Shown in pieces: positions 52,823 to 63,900 of a DNA stretch of 64,000 bases; position 1 is the first letter of the stretch; the number at the start of each line of letters is the position of its first letter. The notes beneath the pieces are model-generated. The model did not search any database. It saw nothing but the letters and a program-made list of their open reading frames with translations, and had not been told where the DNA came from. Source of the DNA: Leidyana gryllorum EB-2025a (taxonomy: Eukaryota; Apicomplexa); assembly GCA_048772705.1 (NCBI GenBank), contig JBLWGC010000036.1, positions 186,001 to 250,000 of the forward strand, in the 5' to 3' direction. Both the position numbers and the translations under genes were made by a program.

Positions 52823-54997
52823 ATGAGTTCAAGGTTCATCTTCTTAGTCACCACGATCCTCAACTCAGTGAGGGGGGAAAGACTATGCTTGTGGTTCTAT
52901 AACGGATTAGGGGGTCACCTGGCGGACATTGACTCTGGAGATTGTCTGGAGCAGTGCACGAGCACCCGGTATGGTGTGGGAGCTACCGCGCTCACCATTG
53001 ATTTCGGCTGGGTGACTGACGAATGTGACTCCAATCTGGTTGTAAGCATGGGGAACACGGTTGCAAAAACCTCGTATGAGAGCTGGATGCTGGACGACAG
53101 CGTGGCTCTCGATGCTGCCGCCGTTCTCAACACCAAAGCAACTTTGATACGTTCGGGTGACATAGAATTTGGCTTCGGACTCAACCGGACGAGAGATGAT
53201 CGACTCGGTACACTATTGGGAGCGAATTTGTTGTATGAGGGCGAACGAGTATTCGAAGCCTATCATATAGAAAATGTGTACTTGAAGGGCAGAGTTCGAA
53301 AGATAGCTTTCATTGGAATAATCGACAGTTTGGTACGTGAATCTCTGTACCCGCCCGCATTGGCAGGCTATGACCTGAGCCCCCCGGTGGAAACCGCCAA
53401 CCGAATTGCAGAGGATATCTCCGAAGCACACGCTCCCGATTTGATCATTTTACTCGTCGACACCGACGAAGTGCTCCAAGGATTGAGTCCCAAAATTCAC
53501 GCGATCGTGGGAGGACCAGATCGAGGAGACCCATGGGGCCGTCTTCCATCTGGTGTCAGGATGCCAGCGGATTTGGCTGGGAACCTCGCGCTCCTGAGGA
53601 TCGACGCGTATGGGCCTGCAAGAAATGAAAATGCCTCTGCCAAAGATAATTACGACCACCGAAACCGTTCAATTGAGGGGTTCACGACATTGGAAACACA
53701 GGGACGGAAATTGCGGTCGGCAGCGAAAGATCTCCCTACGACAACAGTGCATCTCTCGCCGTCAGCCGGTGCAACGGCCTACTTTTTAGAGACCACCGCT
53801 TTGGTTCGAAATCATTGGGTGGCCCTCCGATATGAGAGCGGCCACAACGAATGGACGTACAACCGGTCTCCCATGCTGCTGAGCAGCACTTATGCAACGA
53901 GAGCTAAGAATTTTGTTCGTGCAGTGTGGGCATCGCTGCAAGGCTCGGACGAAGAGCTGGCGCGCAGTGATGACTTTTGGGGCTACAAGGATACGGATTT
54001 CATTCTGAATGCGTTGTATGCTGATGCTCTGCTGGATGCAGCGACGAGACTGGGAGAGCCCACGGCGACTATGGCTTTGGCTGGGGGCTGCTTCCTCACT
54101 CGCCCCGCTTCCCTCCAGCATCATCAGGGGGTTCTAACCAAACGGATGTTCCGAGACACCTTCTTCAAGGGAAGTAGGGTAGTGGCCGTTGACCTTACGG
54201 GCCATCAAATCAGACGACACTTACTACGGCCCCGGGACTGTCCCTCTCTCGGAGCCGGATTTCACTGGATCTCCCGTTTAATGATCCCTTTGGGTGCCCG
54301 ACTTTGCTGGGCAACCACAGAGCTCGGCGAGGAATTCGACTGCGACTCCATCAATTTGTCCGCCACATACCGTGTTTTACTCAGTACGCCTGGGTACCAA
54401 CAATACAGTCTCCAGGAGGGAAGCAACCCCCGACACATTGACGTCTTTGATTACAACCTGGTTATTGACTATGTCAAACAACAAGCTGGTAAAAACAATG
54501 GAGTCCTTCCCAGACCCCATGAGCGACAATACTATGGAATCAACGATTATCGGTCTAAAACCAAACTAAGTCTGATCAACTATGGCTATACACATAATGC
54601 GCTGACGATACAAGCCACCATTAGCACGGAACATGACATGTTAAACGGTCCATTTAGTCTAAGATGGTGGTTCCCTACATTTTCAAGGGTAACTCGTCAA
54701 CAAGTAAACACGTTATCGGTCACGAAAACACAGCCGTACACCGTGAATATCTCAATCCCGAGTGTTCCTTTTGAGGCGGAAAGTTTGTACGTGTCTCTGG
54801 TGACGGAACGCTTCGGGGTGGACAATCTACCCTTCGGAGGCGTACTCGCTGAGTTGAATTTGACTAATGAGGGGGGAAACGAAGAGACTCCGATCAAAGG
54901 TGATGGTGATGGTGATGGTGGCACCTCGGTGTACAACACCGCATACTATTTGCTGATACTGTCTCTGCTATTGCTGTTCATACTCACTTTGGTCTGA
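52823..54997 (+). CDS. Surface protein of the 5'-nucleotidase family, catalytic residues lost
   Basis: A single exon of 724 residues. The ATG at 52823 opens a signal peptide (MSSRFIFLVTTILNSVRG); the end YYLLILSLLLLFILTLV after a Gly/Asp-rich spacer is a GPI-type or membrane-anchor signal. Overall layout follows UshA/CD73: an N-terminal metallophosphatase-like domain and a C-terminal 5'-nucleotidase domain (MALAGGCFLTRPASLQHHQ, VVAVDLTGHQIRRHLLRP). The metal motifs are gone: NDxH reads YNGLGG, GD reads SMGNTV, GNHEFD reads SGDIEFG, and GGHSH reads VGGPDRG. It can hardly hydrolyse nucleotides, so a structural or binding role at the cell surface is likelier. Up to four NxT/S sites are visible. 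Confidence 0.8.
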   Translation: MSSRFIFLVTTILNSVRGERLCLWFYNGLGGHLADIDSGDCLEQCTSTRYGVGATALTIDFGWVTDECDSNLVVSMGNTVAKTSYESWMLDDSVALDAAAVLNTKATLIRSGDIEFGFGLNRTRDDRLGTLLGANLLYEGERVFEAYHIENVYLKGRVRKIAFIGIIDSLVRESLYPPALAGYDLSPPVETANRIAEDISEAHAPDLIILLVDTDEVLQGLSPKIHAIVGGPDRGDPWGRLPSGVRMPADLAGNLALLRIDAYGPARNENASAKDNYDHRNRSIEGFTTLETQGRKLRSAAKDLPTTTVHLSPSAGATAYFLETTALVRNHWVALRYESGHNEWTYNRSPMLLSSTYATRAKNFVRAVWASLQGSDEELARSDDFWGYKDTDFILNALYADALLDAATRLGEPTATMALAGGCFLTRPASLQHHQGVLTKRMFRDTFFKGSRVVAVDLTGHQIRRHLLRPRDCPSLGAGFHWISRLMIPLGARLCWATTELGEEFDCDSINLSATYRVLLSTPGYQQYSLQEGSNPRHIDVFDYNLVIDYVKQQAGKNNGVLPRPHERQYYGINDYRSKTKLSLINYGYTHNALTIQATISTEHDMLNGPFSLRWWFPTFSRVTRQQVNTLSVTKTQPYTVNISIPSVPFEAESLYVSLVTERFGVDNLPFGGVLAELNLTNEGGNEETPIKGDGDGDGGTSVYNTAYYLLILSLLLLFILTLV

Positions 54998-55022
54998 GCA
55001 GTGGCTTTCACTTCACATTCGC

Positions 55023-55025
<3 letters not shown>

Positions 55026-55062
<37 letters not shown>
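55026..55062. repeat. CA dinucleotide microsatellite
   Basis: About 18 uninterrupted CA units in the spacer between the convergent 5'-nucleotidase-like gene and the acidic-protein gene. A shorter CA run occurs in the first intron of the pseudophosphatase gene near 37490. Confidence 0.98.
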
Positions 55063-55065
<3 letters not shown>

Positions 55066-55154
55066 TATCCCACCCTGCATGTGATGGACAACATTACCTT
55101 TCAATCAATGACTGTGCGCTGAACTTAGTTCCGTGTAACTTTAGGTTTGATTAT

Positions 55155-55850
55155 TCAAAGAACATCATCGGCCATATATGCCAGCTTGACAAGTTCTTGC
55201 CACACTTCCTCCATCAAGGCTTCGAACACCATGGCTGCCATGTCTCCACCAGTGGGGCCGTTTGCGTCGTCATTCTTTGTGGGTTCAGCGGTGACTGTGT
55301 CTTCATCCTTGCTGCCCTCTTCTTCTTCTTCCCCCTCGTCTTCATCTACCACCTCATCACAGTCGTCTAGTGCCCACTCTTCGACGAAATCGTCCCATTC
55401 GTCTTCATCGAACCAGTCGAGGATTCCGGCAAAGGATTCGTCCTCTTCTGCTTCGGGGGCGGGGAGGGCTCCCTGGGTGAGCCGGGTGGTGGTGGAGTCT
55501 TTGTCTTTGTGGAAGACGTGGTTGATGGACCAATCTGTGTCCCCAAAAGTGCAGCTAGGATGAGTGAGTATTTTGGATACCAAACTCTTGATGAGACTAT
55601 GTGCACTGTGGCCACTGAGCGTGGGGGCAAACAAACGAGATAGCTCTTCCTGTTGAGTTAATTTGGGGCATCGGTCGAGGTCGGGATGATATAGAGTGTG
55701 TAATGGAGGATTGTAACCCAAAAGGCGTTGAGGCTTCTGATAGCTAGCTATTCGGTGCGCAAGGAGTTTGCCTAAGCCATGGAGGTGTACGGGAGCGGTA
55801 GCCACCAGCAGGGGGGCGAGAGCCATATACTTCAGTAAGCGACGCGCCAT
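55155..55850 (-). CDS. Acidic protein, unknown
   Basis: A 231-residue frame with an ATG at 55850. The N-terminus MARRLLKYMALAPLLVATAP is hydrophobic after a basic start, as in a signal or mitochondrial targeting peptide. The middle is ordinary (KPQRLLGYNPPLHTLYHPDL, HSLIKSLVSKILTHPSC). From residue 130 it is highly acidic (DWFDEDEWDDFVEEWALDD, then a run of about ten Glu). The C-terminus returns to a helix (AMVFEALMEEVWQELVKLAY). No family recognised. The start is 18 bp from the divergent CDP-DAG synthase start. Confidence 0.65.
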   Translation of the reverse strand: MARRLLKYMALAPLLVATAPVHLHGLGKLLAHRIASYQKPQRLLGYNPPLHTLYHPDLDRCPKLTQQEELSRLFAPTLSGHSAHSLIKSLVSKILTHPSCTFGDTDWSINHVFHKDKDSTTTRLTQGALPAPEAEEDESFAGILDWFDEDEWDDFVEEWALDDCDEVVDEDEGEEEEEGSKDEDTVTAEPTKNDDANGPTGGDMAAMVFEALMEEVWQELVKLAYMADDVL

Positions 55851-55868
55851 TTATGACACATTAAGGGC

Positions 55869-57640
55869 ATGCAAAAAACTAGTATGAGGAAGCGACACCA
55901 GAAGCGCGGTCATGCGTCCAGGTCCGAGGAGGAGATAGAGGACGATACCGGAAGCGAGTTTCTGGCCTCTGTGAGTGTCCGAATGTCCACTTTGACTGTG
56001 AGTGCCTACAGGCTTCGGAGGAACAGCTTAACGCACCCATTGACCACGGGAAGAACAAATGGTCGACGTTCCGCACTCGGTTGATGTGAGTATCGCGGCT
56101 TCCACTGAACGTTGGAGAGTATATGTGTGCAATTATTGCAGTTGGACGCTCGTCCTTATCTTCAGTTTCTTCCTCATCCTTGCGGCGGGTCATTTTTACT
56201 GTGGTCTGCTGGTTATGGTGAGCGCGTGTCCCATATGAGGGGTCGGTCAATATTCTTCCCCACACACTGTCAGGCCATTATGATTGCGTCATATCGGGAG
56301 ATTATATATCTGAAGCGTAATGCGGAGAAGGAAAAGCGACTCCCGCTATTCTTCGTACAAAGGTGAGTGTGAAAGCACAAATGTGCACTATGTATCCACA
56401 GATACTACTGGTTCGTCCTCACTATCTTTGGATCGCTATACGGCTATATGCTCCCGTTTGCCCAAGTATTCCACAAACCGCCCGGGTGGATGTATTGGAT
56501 CGTGGAGAACCACACTCTTGTTACCTACATGGGGGCGCTTTTAGGATTTTTAGTCTTTGTTCTCAGTCTGCGACGGTAAGGTCTCGTTCTGACTCTGGGG
56601 AATGATAGTAAATGGCCTCTCGCAGATTCTCCATCAAGTACCAATTCGCGCAGTTATCACTGCTGCTTCTGACATGTATCATTGTCGTAGCGCAGGGAAC
56701 CGCGCAGATCAAGAATATATCGTTCGGGCTCATTTGGTTCATCATCCCTTCGACTTCAGTCATTGCAAATGATATATCTGCCTACCTATGTGGAATGGCT
56801 TGGGGCAAAACCAAGCTGATCCCCCGCATCTCTCCTAAGAAAACTGTCGAGGGTTTCTTCGGAGCGTCAGTGGTAACCTTCGTGTGGGCACTGCTCTTGA
56901 TGGAGCTGCTGGGCCACTTCAAAGTCTTGATTTGCCCAGAGACTCATTTGACAATAGTTCCTTTCGCCATGTGGAAGGATGCCCAGTGCCCCACTCCGGA
57001 AATCTTCCAACTGCACACAGTCCCGTCTCCACAATGGATGCGCTCCCTCGGTACGTTTTCTTCTCTGCTGCGCAATATTCAATCGATTTTCCACAAATCT
57101 TCCTTTACCACCAAAACATGTATGAATAACGCCCGAAATCCGCAGGTTTGCCTCAGGAGCTGATGTATCGCCCCAGCTGGATTCATGCCTTCATTCTCGC
57201 GGCCTTCGCCTCTTTCGTGGCTCCTCTCGGAGGTTTCCTCGCCTCAGCTTTCAAGCGGGCCCTGAACGTTAAGGGTAAGAAGAAGTCGTCCCCGTCCAAG
57301 TCGTCTTTGTTCATCAGATTTTGCCTCATACATTCCCGGACACGGAGGAGTAACCGATCGGTTCGATTGTCAGCTGATGATGGGAATGTTTACGTACGTC
57401 TATCTGAGGAGGTGAGTCAGAGATCACTGATTTGGTGCTGATTAGCGTTTGCAATAATGCAGTTTTGTTTTGAGAACAAGTCGGGGAATACCCGCTCTGA
57501 CACGACTACTCGCTATGGAATCGGGCGATAGAGTGACCTTCTTCAAAGAACTCGCCACTGAGATGGCCTCCATGCTTCCGGCTGGCGAGTTCGCCGCAAT
57601 CCAAGAGGTGTTCTGCTCACAGACGACGTTGGGTCTGTGA
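55869..57640 (+). CDS. CDS1: CDP-diacylglycerol synthase (phosphatidate cytidylyltransferase)
   Basis: Makes CDP-diacylglycerol from phosphatidate and CTP on ER membranes, for phosphatidylinositol and cardiolipin synthesis. The N-terminus is basic and acidic-rich ([23 protein letters not shown]). Membrane helices follow: [61 protein letters not shown], then [32 protein letters not shown]. The family signature is complete after splicing: [28 protein letters not shown], with the GTAAGA intron from 57276 interrupting it in phase. The end is [13 protein letters not shown] with TGA at 57638. There are eight or so exons. Lipin in the same window draws on the same substrate. Confidence 0.93.
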
Positions 57641-58045
57641 CGTCATCCAAGAGATCAAAGCTGTGCAGGTCGGTTACGAAGCTGTCTTCCACACCCTTCC
57701 GAGGCCGTCGGCTACGCAGTCGAGGGGCGAGCGGAGGGTGCCACTTTGGCGGTATCTGCATCGCAAAAGTTGGCGATACCTCCCAACAACGCTTCTTCTT
57801 GGCCACGAAGCGCCTCCATATCAGCCAAAGCTCCAACATAGTCACAGCAATCAGAAAATATGTGGTGCAGTCATAATGTGGCCGCAGAATCGCCGGAGCT
57901 GGACCACTTGAGATCGATCATCACCATCTCTCACCTGTCTCAACACAGATCCCATGCCAGCACACGCTGGTGGCTCGAGTCCGTAGAGAAGAATGTCTCA
58001 TTGGTGTTTGGGTGCACTATCTTCGCCAACAGTTCGCGCTCATCA
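57641..58045. other. Spacer of about 400 bp between two convergent genes, content unresolved
   Basis: It lies after the ends of CDP-DAG synthase (+) and the TRIP4 homologue (-). Several short minus-strand frames look partly coding, e.g. KIVHPNTNETFFSTDSSHQR near 57960-58015 and a hydrophobic YFLIAVTMLELWLIWRRF near 57825-57875, but I could not join them in phase to the upstream gene or to an ATG. They may be further 3' exons of the TRIP4-like gene or 3' UTR. Confidence 0.4.
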
Positions 58046-60982
58046 CTAGAAACAGTACACCTCCCACTTGGGGACCAGCGCAAGCACCACACGAAGCGCA
58101 CGCAGCCCGCTCTACAATGAAGCGACTCATCCGAGCCACACTCACCAACCGAGACAGCACCAATATATCACCCTGTTTCACATCGACGGACATCATCTCC
58201 TGCGGGCACATTGCATGACGACATCAGTCAATAAATCACAAAACTCCTCACCTGTCCGCGAGCAATAATGTCGAGAGATGCATCAGTCTGGTTGTGACGT
58301 TCGGCCGCCTGCTCCACCACAACGCGCGCCCATCCAGCCAGTACCAACAGTATACAGGGGTCTCCAAAGCGTGGCATGGGGTCCTTCGAGCTCTGTCCGC
58401 ACAGCTCAGTCGGGACCAGAACCAATTGGGCGCTGTCGAGTGGGGGTAAATGGGGACCTCCAACAGACTTCCACGCCGGAAGGGCAGATATTTTGGGACT
58501 CTCAGCCAGAGCTTTAATTGTCATGTCATACAAATCTTGAATGTACGGCGGAAACTCCTCCGGCAACTCTCGACCGAGACTGTCCTTGAAACTCCACATG
58601 TCGTGATTCCTATCATAACGCTGCCGCCACGCAGCTGAATACCCTTCTGGCCGCTGCGAAGGCCCAGAAATCGGTAAAGCTGTCCAATTGCACAGAAACA
58701 TACCTCATTGTTGGTCATCAACTCGCACACCTGTTCGCTTCGCAGCCTCCCGATCAAGCCTTGCACACAGCTCATCGGTACAAAAGCGGAGCAGTGCAAA
58801 GCACCTTTCATCACAACCGTCGACTGTGGGCACCGTGAAAAGATAGAGAAGGGGGACAAAAGCTCTTACCGAAGCTGTTGTGGGACTTGTAACTCTCAAT
58901 GGCTCGGCGGGGTGGAAATGCCCATCCAAAAAGTTCTCGAGTGGCAATCCCACAAAGTCTGCCTCAGCACACGGATTGGAGTCCTTGAGGGAGCATTTCT
59001 CTGTCTCTGGATTCAGAATGGCCCAGCTGATGGGACGTAAACTTCTCTGCAAAGGTTTCAGGCGATGTCGCGGCAGATTCCATAGTTTGTGCTGCCCCGA
59101 CATTTGCACCGGGACGACCAGTGTCCGGGGAGCTTTGCATATGAAGACATAGGGACTGTCGTTGACCTCGCGAGTGCTGACAAAGCAATGTTTGTCGCGA
59201 GTAAATCTGCCCTGCTTAATCAGATCCGGTAGATCCTTCATCTCGACACAATCAATCAGATCAACACAACCCAATAACGCAGACGTGGGCCAGAAAGGAG
59301 GCATTGGTGGATGCTCTTTCCCATACACATGCGAGTAATGCTCCACCATTTGAGCGAGCGCATCAGGCTCTGGTTCCTTGGAGGCCGCATGGATCCATAG
59401 GCGTCCGCGGTAGTCTGTTCGCCACACCCGCCCCTCCACCCTCTTGAAGCCATAGCACATCAGCGAAGCCCAAGGCTGGTGAAGTGTCAGACACACGCCG
59501 TCATCAGTTTCATCGTCATAGTCGGGAGACACATAACCCGTGTCAATGGGTTTCGACTCATACTTCAACGCTGTCGCAATCGCGGTGTCGTCGTTGTCCA
59601 TCAAAAGTTCGTCACCCTCCGAACCTTCGGCATCGTCATCAATGTCCTTCTCCAATTCTTTCCGTCTGATAAGCCGTAAACGTCTTTCAGCCTTCGGGCC
59701 AACTCCTTCTGCCGCATCTATCTTCTTCGGGCTCTGTACTTTGGCCGACCACTTGGGAGCTGCTGGCTGTGAGGCTCTCTTTTGTGCCTGTGCGTCCTAC
59801 GCACAGAGATTTTTATTGTCTCCGATCCGCATAACCTTACCTCTGTCTTCAACAGACCCTTGTACAGATCGGCAGTAGTGCCTGTCAAACTGGGACGGGC
59901 CTCAATACTGAAATGCTCCCAGCTGATATTCGCTTCTTCCTCCTGGTGGGGGGCAGATTTCTGATTGGGGGAAAGACCATCACGACCCGGCTGCGCAGCA
60001 CTGCATTGTTGAGCTTCGTCAGCCAAGAAGTCGTGCAATTCGACTTTCATTGTATTGGCAAACTCTTTCTGCACATCTGACATGTGCATTGTCTGATGCT
60101 CGATGTCAATTGTCAGTTTGCCAAGATCTCGGTGACCGAATTCTGACTTATGCTCTTCGGCAGCCGCCAGTTGTCGAGCCCGATTCCTTTGGGCCTCGGA
60201 AATCCATGGATTATTACTTTCAGCATAAAAGTCGGTCTCCATATCGTGCACCTGCATCCTACGAGCAGCGTCTGTATCATACTGGACGAGCCGGAGTGTG
60301 GTTTCTTTGGCTTTGGTGAAGCCTTCCAGCGATTTATAATCATCCGGCGTGCCATCATTGCAGCCACAGAACAAGCAAGCCCCCTTGCCTTCTTGCTCAC
60401 ATTGAATTTTGCCACATCGTATGCAATTAGTGATAAACTTGTGCTCCTGACCGTTACAGAGACACAATATTCGTGCACGACCCTTCTTCTTCTTGTTGGT
60501 TGTGGCGAAAACAGGAGCACGAGCGCGTGCGGGGGCGACAAGCTCACCCAATACGCCATCATCACTTGATTCGTCTGCTGCTAGTGCGGTGGGAGGTCCA
60601 TTATCGGGCACATCCTCAACTATTTCGGCGTCGGAAGACACGGGGCTGGCTGCTTGGTTGGTGTTGTCCTCCCACTCATCCTTGTCCTCCTCAAGATGTG
60701 TCTCTTTGTGTGTGGATGCTTTAAATTGGGCGAAGAGCTCGGTCGCAAATTGCCGTGCCACCACGAAAGCATCTTCTCGCGGGCTGAACGACGAAAGGAA
60801 GTCTGTTAGCTCATCTGGGTCTTCAAAGGTCAAGACGTGGGATATAACTTGCTCATCGATCGAATTAGCCGGTTGACACAATACCTAGCATGTGTAGCAC
60901 GTTCAACACAACAACTATGCTAGAGAGACTGACTGACCTTGACCAAGTTATGACGCACCCATTCTGTGGAGTTGGCAAACAT
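58046..60982 (-). CDS. TRIP4: TRIP4/ASC-1 homologue (C2HC5 zinc finger, ASCH) with a long C-terminal extension
   Basis: TRIP4 is part of the ASC-1 complex that splits collided ribosomes (RQT in yeast). Exon 1 MFANSTEWVRHNLVK splices to the N-terminal domain. The zinc finger is complete: ILCLCNGQEHKFITNCIRCG, KIQCEQEGKGACLFCGC. The ASCH domain follows after acidic linkers: GVCLTLHQPWASLMCYGFKR, VEGRVWRTDYRGRLWIHAAS, SALLGCVDLIDCVEM, DSPYVFICKAPRTLVVPVQM. Past the normal end, in-phase exons add about 220 residues (FVPMSCVQGLIGRLRS, YIQDLYDMTIKALAES, PCILLVLAGWARVVVEQ, VDVKQGDILVLSRL) ending VVLALVPKWEVYCF. This extension is not in human TRIP4. Its beta-rich look could fit a jelly-roll dioxygenase-like fold, but I see no iron-binding HxD motif. 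The 3' end is uncertain. Confidence 0.85.
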
Positions 60983-60997
60983 TCAAGACTTTTTTTC

Positions 60998-63900
60998 TCA
61001 TAGGCTTTGCCGTACATATCGTCCTGTTCGCTCTGTGGTGCGAATGATTTCCCTACGTTGCGTCAGGTATGTCTTGGCACACCGATAAACTGCCTTACCG
61101 AGTAGTCTCGAAATCCATAAAGACTTGAGCGGCCCGTTGCAGCTGCTCCGGATCCAAAAATGTAGGTCGACCACGTTCGAGTTGTGTGTCCGGCTCTCCA
61201 TTCTCGTCCAAGTATGGCATGGGGGCAAAATTGCTTCTGTCACCCGATACATGGAGTAGAAAGCACAGGTAGGGGAGTACGAATAAGCCGTTGCCGTTTC
61301 CGCAGCGGCTAGCGTGTAAGGCTGTCTCTCCCAGTCCGACTAGCCGGAATTGTAGACATGTGACTGTTCCGCAGTTCAAACAAAGCGCTTGCTCGCACGG
61401 TGTTTGATGACACTGCCGCTGGGTTTGACATCAAAATCAATGATTAGACACCTTACCTCTGCACACCTGCGTTTATACTGATTACGCACGAGATCGTAAA
61501 AGGCGTGGGGCAAGAATGTCCCAATCGACAGATGTTCAACTTGATCTTGTCTTGACTTTGGTGGTCGATCGGGCAGCAGGTCTGAGACCTGTTGACCTTC
61601 CGGATACGAGCAGGGTGCTCGGAAACATGAACGACTCAAATTCTGCAAGTACAAGCGATGAAACACTCAGTGTGCCGTCTCCGGGACCTACCGTGATGGT
61701 GGGATTCAGTATGTCTTCGGTCCATAGGAGATTTACAATTTGGTGGAAGTTGGAAATGTAGTTGGGGTTGTCATGTGGAGGTAGACCCAAGGCAGATCGC
61801 AACGTATCACGATGTTTGGTTGTATTTTCGGTGGAGGGGTAGGCGAGGCGGTTGGACGCCACTTCGTTGAATTTCCAAATTGACGTGAGTGAAGCAGCGA
61901 CAAACTGCAGTAAGTCAATCTGGGCTGACGCTATGAGTGGACTGATGACAGAGCGGAATCGTTCGGCACTGCCTAACTTGGCGTCGTTGCCACCGCATCG
62001 CTCACAGATGGATGACCACAAAGTCTTCCAGTATGCCTCGGGTGAGAGTGTATTGAGTGCTGCAGCGGTGCGCACGTCTTCGTGCGCGGCGACAACATCA
62101 AACGGTTGCGGACATCTGTCGAGAAACTTGCTGACAGATTCCCAAATGTGTCCGCGATAAAAGTCTCCTTTGGGGCATAGGCTTCCCCACCTCTCATACC
62201 GCTCACCACCTGTGCTTTTCGCGTAGGGTGCGATCGCTTTCATCACTTTCGATTCGGGCCACTCCATAGCAACAGAGTGTAACTCTTCTACGCTTGTCCG
62301 ATATTCGAGCATATCGTTTTCACCGGCAGCTTCTCGGTACTTTACCAAACCGTCAGCTAATTTCTGAATCAGAGTGTCGTCACCTCGCAACATGGTGGAT
62401 GCACTCCGTTTCCGACTGTTTGGAACCACCTTTTCGCCGTCTGACATCATATTGGGTTCCTCCGCGACTCTGCGAAGGAGCAACTTGCGCCAGTCGAGCC
62501 AGTCGAGCTCGGCTGCTAGAGATCGGAGACTCGCATTAACTCCGCATGGGAGAACGGCGTGATCTTGAAGGCCAAAAATGGATAAGAAATCACAGATTAC
62601 GTCGTGTGAGAGTTGTTCCCGCTCCTCTCGTCGGCTTCGCAACAGCTGCTTCAGGTCTTGCATCACAGCAGTGTTGATGACCTGGGCCGTCGTCAAAGCG
62701 CACAACAACTCAATGACAGACTTCAAGCTATTCATGATCCAGGGCAAACGGCCAGTCAGAGGGGCAGTATTGAGTGGATTGCTGGATACATTTAGGGGAG
62801 CATCGGCCGATTGGCTCATTCCGACCTGACCCGTGGACGCAAAACTGGCCAGGAATATTCTGAGCCAGATGATCTTTGCATCAACAAACCACGGAGAATT
62901 GCCCAGAAGGTCATTGAAACTCCCGGTATTCGAGGAGTCTAACCATGAATGGGGATAAAGGAAAGCTCTCGGATTAGTCTCGATCAAAGTCTGCACCAAT
63001 GGCTTTGGTGGCGTCTTGATTATTGCGAGCCTCAACAACGATACAAATAGGGGTCGCGTGGCATCTGCTGACTGCAATTGGAGGAAACACAGCGGTTTGT
63101 ACCGCGCTACGCGCAGCAGTTCCTGATAACACCCATAAAAGAGCGGAGAGTCTCCAGCTTTCATCGCCGCATTTGCCCGCTCGGCAGCAATATCCCGCAC
63201 AACTTCGTCAGGCCATGCCAACCGTCGCCACGAAGCGGTCCACCTCCGCATCAGAGACCGTATGGCCTCGTGCACGGAGGTCGGAAGTCGGAAGGCCACT
63301 ACTTTCTGGGTAGTACGGGCCGCCCCGTCTTGGCTTCCCTCATTGTTGCGGGCCGATACCAAAGGAGAAGACGCAACGCTGGATGTCGCCAGCCGATTGA
63401 CTTCGTTCACAGTGTCGGCAGCAGCTGCAATCGCTGCAGTGGGCCCCCCGTCCATCGCAGCTCGCGCAGCAGCGTTGGTGACGGTTCGGGCGACCAACTC
63501 ATAAGCCGGAACTTCATGACCGGTTCGACCATCGCCCTCAAAGTTAAGAAGCTCTTCTCTCATACGTGCGAAACTGAGATCTCCCAAATAGTCATTCACC
63601 TCATCCTCGCTCAGATACGGGACGTTGTCATCCTCCAAAGACTCGGACGAGTCAGAGTCTTCCCTCGAAGATCCTTCAGACTCGCTCGAGTCGCCATTAT
63701 TAGTGTCATCGGGTGCTCCCACGGTGTTGGCTCCCTCATCAGCTGTCTCATTGTTCTGCGTATGATCGCCATCTTCTTCCTCCTCCTCGTCGTCGTCCTC
63801 TTCTTCCTCTTCGTCTTCAATTGCCTCAGCTGCGTACATCACAATGGGATTATCGGGGTGGTGCAGGACGATTCTGGCTACGAGATTGACATTGTCTTCT

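Noticed and set aside
57637-57876. Plus-strand frame starting inside the CDP-DAG synthase stop region
   Set aside because: It begins with GTG, not ATG, and has no recognisable content.
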